DNA of 64,000 nt from CSP1-4 sp963777975 (GTDB lineage Bacteria; Chloroflexota; Limnocylindria; Limnocylindrales; CSP1-4). Under the pieces are notes generated by a model. That model was not told the DNA's origin and did not search any database. It saw nothing but the letters and a program-made list of their open reading frames with translations. The translations under genes were made by a program, and so were the position numbers. Below, one piece after another: positions 61,441 through 64,000 of this stretch (position 1 is its first letter; each line of letters opens with the position of its first letter). Location of the stretch: contig CAVZSO010000002.1 in the NCBI GenBank assembly GCA_963777975.1, positions 1 to 64,000 on the forward strand, in the 5' to 3' direction.

Positions 61441-61549
61441 GGACGAATGATGTTCGTGGAGAATTATCGTCGCGAGAACACGGAATCGATTATGGGCGGT
61501 AGCCCTATCGACCCTGAATCCCATCCCCTACCCAAAAATTTCTGATGAG

Positions 61550-61929
61550 GATTGGCGGGTGTCGTGTTTTTGCCGGTCCGATCTCTCAACCTCGATCAAG
61601 CCGCCGTGGCTAAATGAGACACGGGATGATCTATTCGCTTTACGCAATTCCTTATTCGGTCACAGACGAGATCCACAAGGCCAACCGTTTTTTCGGATAG
61701 GGTCGAAGTCTGGCGCAAGCACGAGATCGAGAAGGACCCCATCGCGGTGGGTGTTATCGGCAACGAGCGTTACATGATCGCGCGCTGGGGCCTCGAAAAA
61801 TTGATTCCGTTCTCTCAGATCAAGCGGTCCGCGCCACTGATCCTCGCGTGGCAGGTCGTGACCAGCCCGATGGCTGCGATGTCCTGTCTAGCCGCCGTCG
61901 GCCTGTTGACTTGGAGCATTTTGCTGTAA
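61550..61929 (+). CDS. Small membrane protein, function unknown (frameshifted)
   Basis: Pieced from SDEDWRVS through VEVWRKHEIEKDPIAVGVIG, NERYMIARWGLEKLIPFSQI, to LILAWQVVTSPMAAMSCLAA and the end VGLLTWSILL. The last 60 residues are one open frame with one or two transmembrane segments. The charged middle precedes the membrane part. I do not recognise the family. At least three frame changes in the N-terminal half; the start is unknown. Confidence 0.45.
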
Positions 61930-62031
61930 TCTTGAGTTTTTTGCGGGGTCGTTGATTTCGCCCGCGCCCACTGCCGTGGCGCGGGCGGGTGTTGTGGACA
62001 GACTGGAAACTAGCGGCGACGAAGATCGAGA

Positions 62032-64000
62032 TTAGCGCTCGTGTCCGCGCCACTTCGCCGCGCGCCCCGCTGCGGCTGCTGGACTAGCACTCGAATCCTC
62101 GCTGGGTTCGAGAGCATGCGCGAGCGCTCCGTCCACGGTCTTTAAGAATTCGAACTGCATGCCTTCCAGCGCGGCCGGCGGGATGTCTTCGAGATCGCGC
62201 TGGTTCAATTCGGCAGCAGCACTCGCGAAAGTCCCACCCTTTTGGCCGCCAGCAATTTCTCTTTGATGCCACCCACCGGAAGCACGCGACCGCGAAGTGA
62301 TCTCGCCGGTCATCGCCACGTCGGGTCGCACTCTGCGTCGAGCAACAATGAGACAAGTGCGCGAGCAAGTGACACCGGCGCTCGGCCATCTTTCGGCATC
62401 GCGCCGGCCGGCACGTGCACGTGAATGTTGCTTTCAAAGAGCTTTTCATCGATGTCCAGAGGAGTGGGTGCGCGACATACGAGAATGCTGCCATCGCGCT
62501 TCCTTCATGACATCACCCAACTGGCCGGTGAGTTGGAGCTCCTTGCCCGGCCATGGTGGCTTCGATGAACATGATGTCGCCGCCGAATGGCGTCCAGCTC
62601 AGGCCGGTGGCAACGCCCGGCAGGCTTTTTCGTAGCGCGACTTCGTTGAAAAATCTTTTGCGGACGTAGATAGTCTTTGAAGGCGTCGCGTTCGACGGGA
62701 TCCGTTACATTCGACCTTCGGTCTCCGGGTGTCCACACTTTCGGCAGATCGTTCCCGCTCTCGTTCGAGCTGACGACGGCCAGTCTTCCGCGTGTAGTCG
62801 TTTACGACTTTACGATCGCCTCTGTCGGTGAATCGACTTCCTCTTTGTCGAGGCCGTTCTTCGCGGTTTGCCGTTGGATCAGGTAATTCCTGGCGATCTC
62901 GAGTTTTTCTTCTTCGGTGTAGCCTGAGAGCTGAATGATTTCCATTCGGTCTCGGAGCGCCGCCGGGATGGTGTCCAGCACGTTCGCGGTCGTCATGAAC
63001 ATGACTTGGCTGAGATCGAACGGGACCGCCAGATAGTTATCCTGAAAGGTGGAGTTTTGTTCCGGATCGAGAACTTCCAGCAAAGCCGCCGACGGGTCGC
63101 CCTGAAAACTGGCGTCGAGCTTATCGATCTCGTCGAGCATGATGAGGGGATTGTTTGTGCCGCCTTGCGCATCGCTGAATGATGCTTCCGGCATCGCACC
63201 GACGTAAGTGCGTCGATGACCACGGATCTCGGCTTCGTCGTGCAATCCACCGAGGGTCAGGCGGACAAACTTCCGGTTTATCGTCCGACCGATACGGCCG
63301 AGAGAAGTCTTTCCGACGCCAGGGGGGCTGACGAGGCACAGGATCGGGCTCTTGCCCTCGGGTTTCATCTTGCGCACCGCGAGAGATTCGATGATTCGCT
63401 TCTTCACGTTGTCGAGACCGTAGTGGTCTTCGTCCAGGATCTTGCGCGCTTGCTGCAAATCGATGCGCTCTTCGCTCGAAACGCTCCATGGCAGCTCGGT
63501 CATCCAGTCGAGATAAGTGCGGATGGTCGAGTGTTCGGCGGCCATCTCCGGCATGCGCTCGAACCGAGACAATTCGCGGAGGGCTTCCTTCTCGACCTCC
63601 GGCGGCATTTTCGCATCGGCGATCTTTTTCCGCAGCTCGCCGGCCTCGACTGACTGGCCGCTTTCTTCGCCGAGCTCTTTCTGGATCGCCTTCAGTTGTT
63701 CGCGCAGGAAATATTCCCGCTGCGTCTTATCCATCGCTTCCTTGGTCTCTTCGCCGATCTTTTTACTCAATTCGAGAAGCTCGATCTGCGCCGACAGTTT
63801 TTCTGAAACCTTCTGTGCCTGAATGACCGGATCGAGGATCGCCAACAGCTCTTGTTTTTCTTGGACGGGCAAATCTAAAATTGAGGCGTGGTATCGATCA
63901 GCACGAGCGGATTTCGATCCGTTCGATCGTCGGTCGCAGCTCTTGCAGGGGCGGCGGCAACAACGACAGGGCTTTGAGCGCTTCCTGATGCAAGTGGAGC
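62032..64000 (-). CDS. lon: ATP-dependent Lon protease, 5' end beyond window (frameshifted)
   Basis: Degrades misfolded and regulatory proteins. It enters from the right edge with the coiled-coil middle (VIQAQKVSEKLSAQIELLEL, YFLREQLKAIQKELGEESGQ). The AAA+ module follows: ILCLVSPPGVGKTSLGRIGR (Walker A, SPPGVGKT where GPPGVGKT is usual), MLDEIDKLDASFQGDPSAAL (Walker B), and LDTIPAALRDRMEIIQLSGY. The serine-lysine protease domain is frameshifted: GAMPKDG then, with one base restored, PSAGVT (catalytic Ser), and VAMTGEI. It ends AALEGMQFEFLKTVDGALAH with the stop at 62032. The missing base is in a C-run. Confidence 0.9.

Overview
This window does not read as one chromosome. It looks like a chain of about eleven unrelated environmental bacterial DNA pieces joined end to end. 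At most joins the sequence carries remnants resembling the Oxford Nanopore ligation adapter: on the left GCAATACGTAACTGAACGAA or a decayed copy, often then an A-run, and on the right a copy ending CGTATTGCT. The clearest joins are at 15857-15934, 29451-29488, 42429-42473, 50240-50292 and 59746-59805. Weaker ones are at 755-805, 8693-8806, 15213-15240 and 24053-24118. Almost every gene also carries one or more frameshifts, often at short homopolymers, as expected of lightly polished long reads. Protein identities are therefore assembled across frames, and most ends are approximate.

Layout by piece. (A) 1-754: probably proteobacterial; partial tRNA-Leu(UAA), ChrR-like cupin, small inverted repeat. 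(B) 806-8692: actinobacterial (Acidimicrobiia-like) central-metabolism block, reading on the minus strand rhomboid-like gene (divergent), uvrC, methyltransferase, rapZ, gap, pgk, tpiA. (C) about 8807-15212: lower-GC piece, possibly Nitrosospira-like; bulb-type lectin, long pyruvate kinase, small secreted proteins. (D) 15241-15856: high-GC fragment with a helix-turn-helix protein. (E) 15935-24052: Planctomycetes-like; three insertion sequences of three families (IS630, IS110, ISAzo13), an RlaP-type nucleotidyltransferase, a two-propeller dehydrogenase, an acyltransferase. (F) 24119-29450: defence operon of MmeI-like DNA methyltransferase, SF2 helicase and GIY-YIG/T5orf172 nuclease with overlapping start and stop codons. 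(G) 29489-42428: Planctomycetes-like; heme protein, S9 and DUF885 peptidases, class IV aminotransferase plus sulfotransferase, Gfo/Idh/MocA oxidoreductase, sugar isomerase, PIG-L deacetylase, cytochromes, and paired 24-bp inverted repeats. (H) 42474-50239: Bradyrhizobium-like; about eleven copies of a palindrome ATGTCCGC...GCGGACAT scattered among degraded and intact genes. (I) 50293-59745: Solirubrobacterales-like; RecQ, GFA, VOC, cupin, MOSC-reductase-ferredoxin fusion, thioredoxin-reductase-like fusion, AIM24. (J) 59806-about 61400: proteobacterial solute-binding protein. (K) about 61440-64000: Lon protease and a small membrane protein.

Only neighbours within one piece can be read as functional context. 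The most interesting biology is the three-gene defence operon in F. The most important technical result is that the window is chimeric, so no novel multi-gene system spanning two pieces should be believed.
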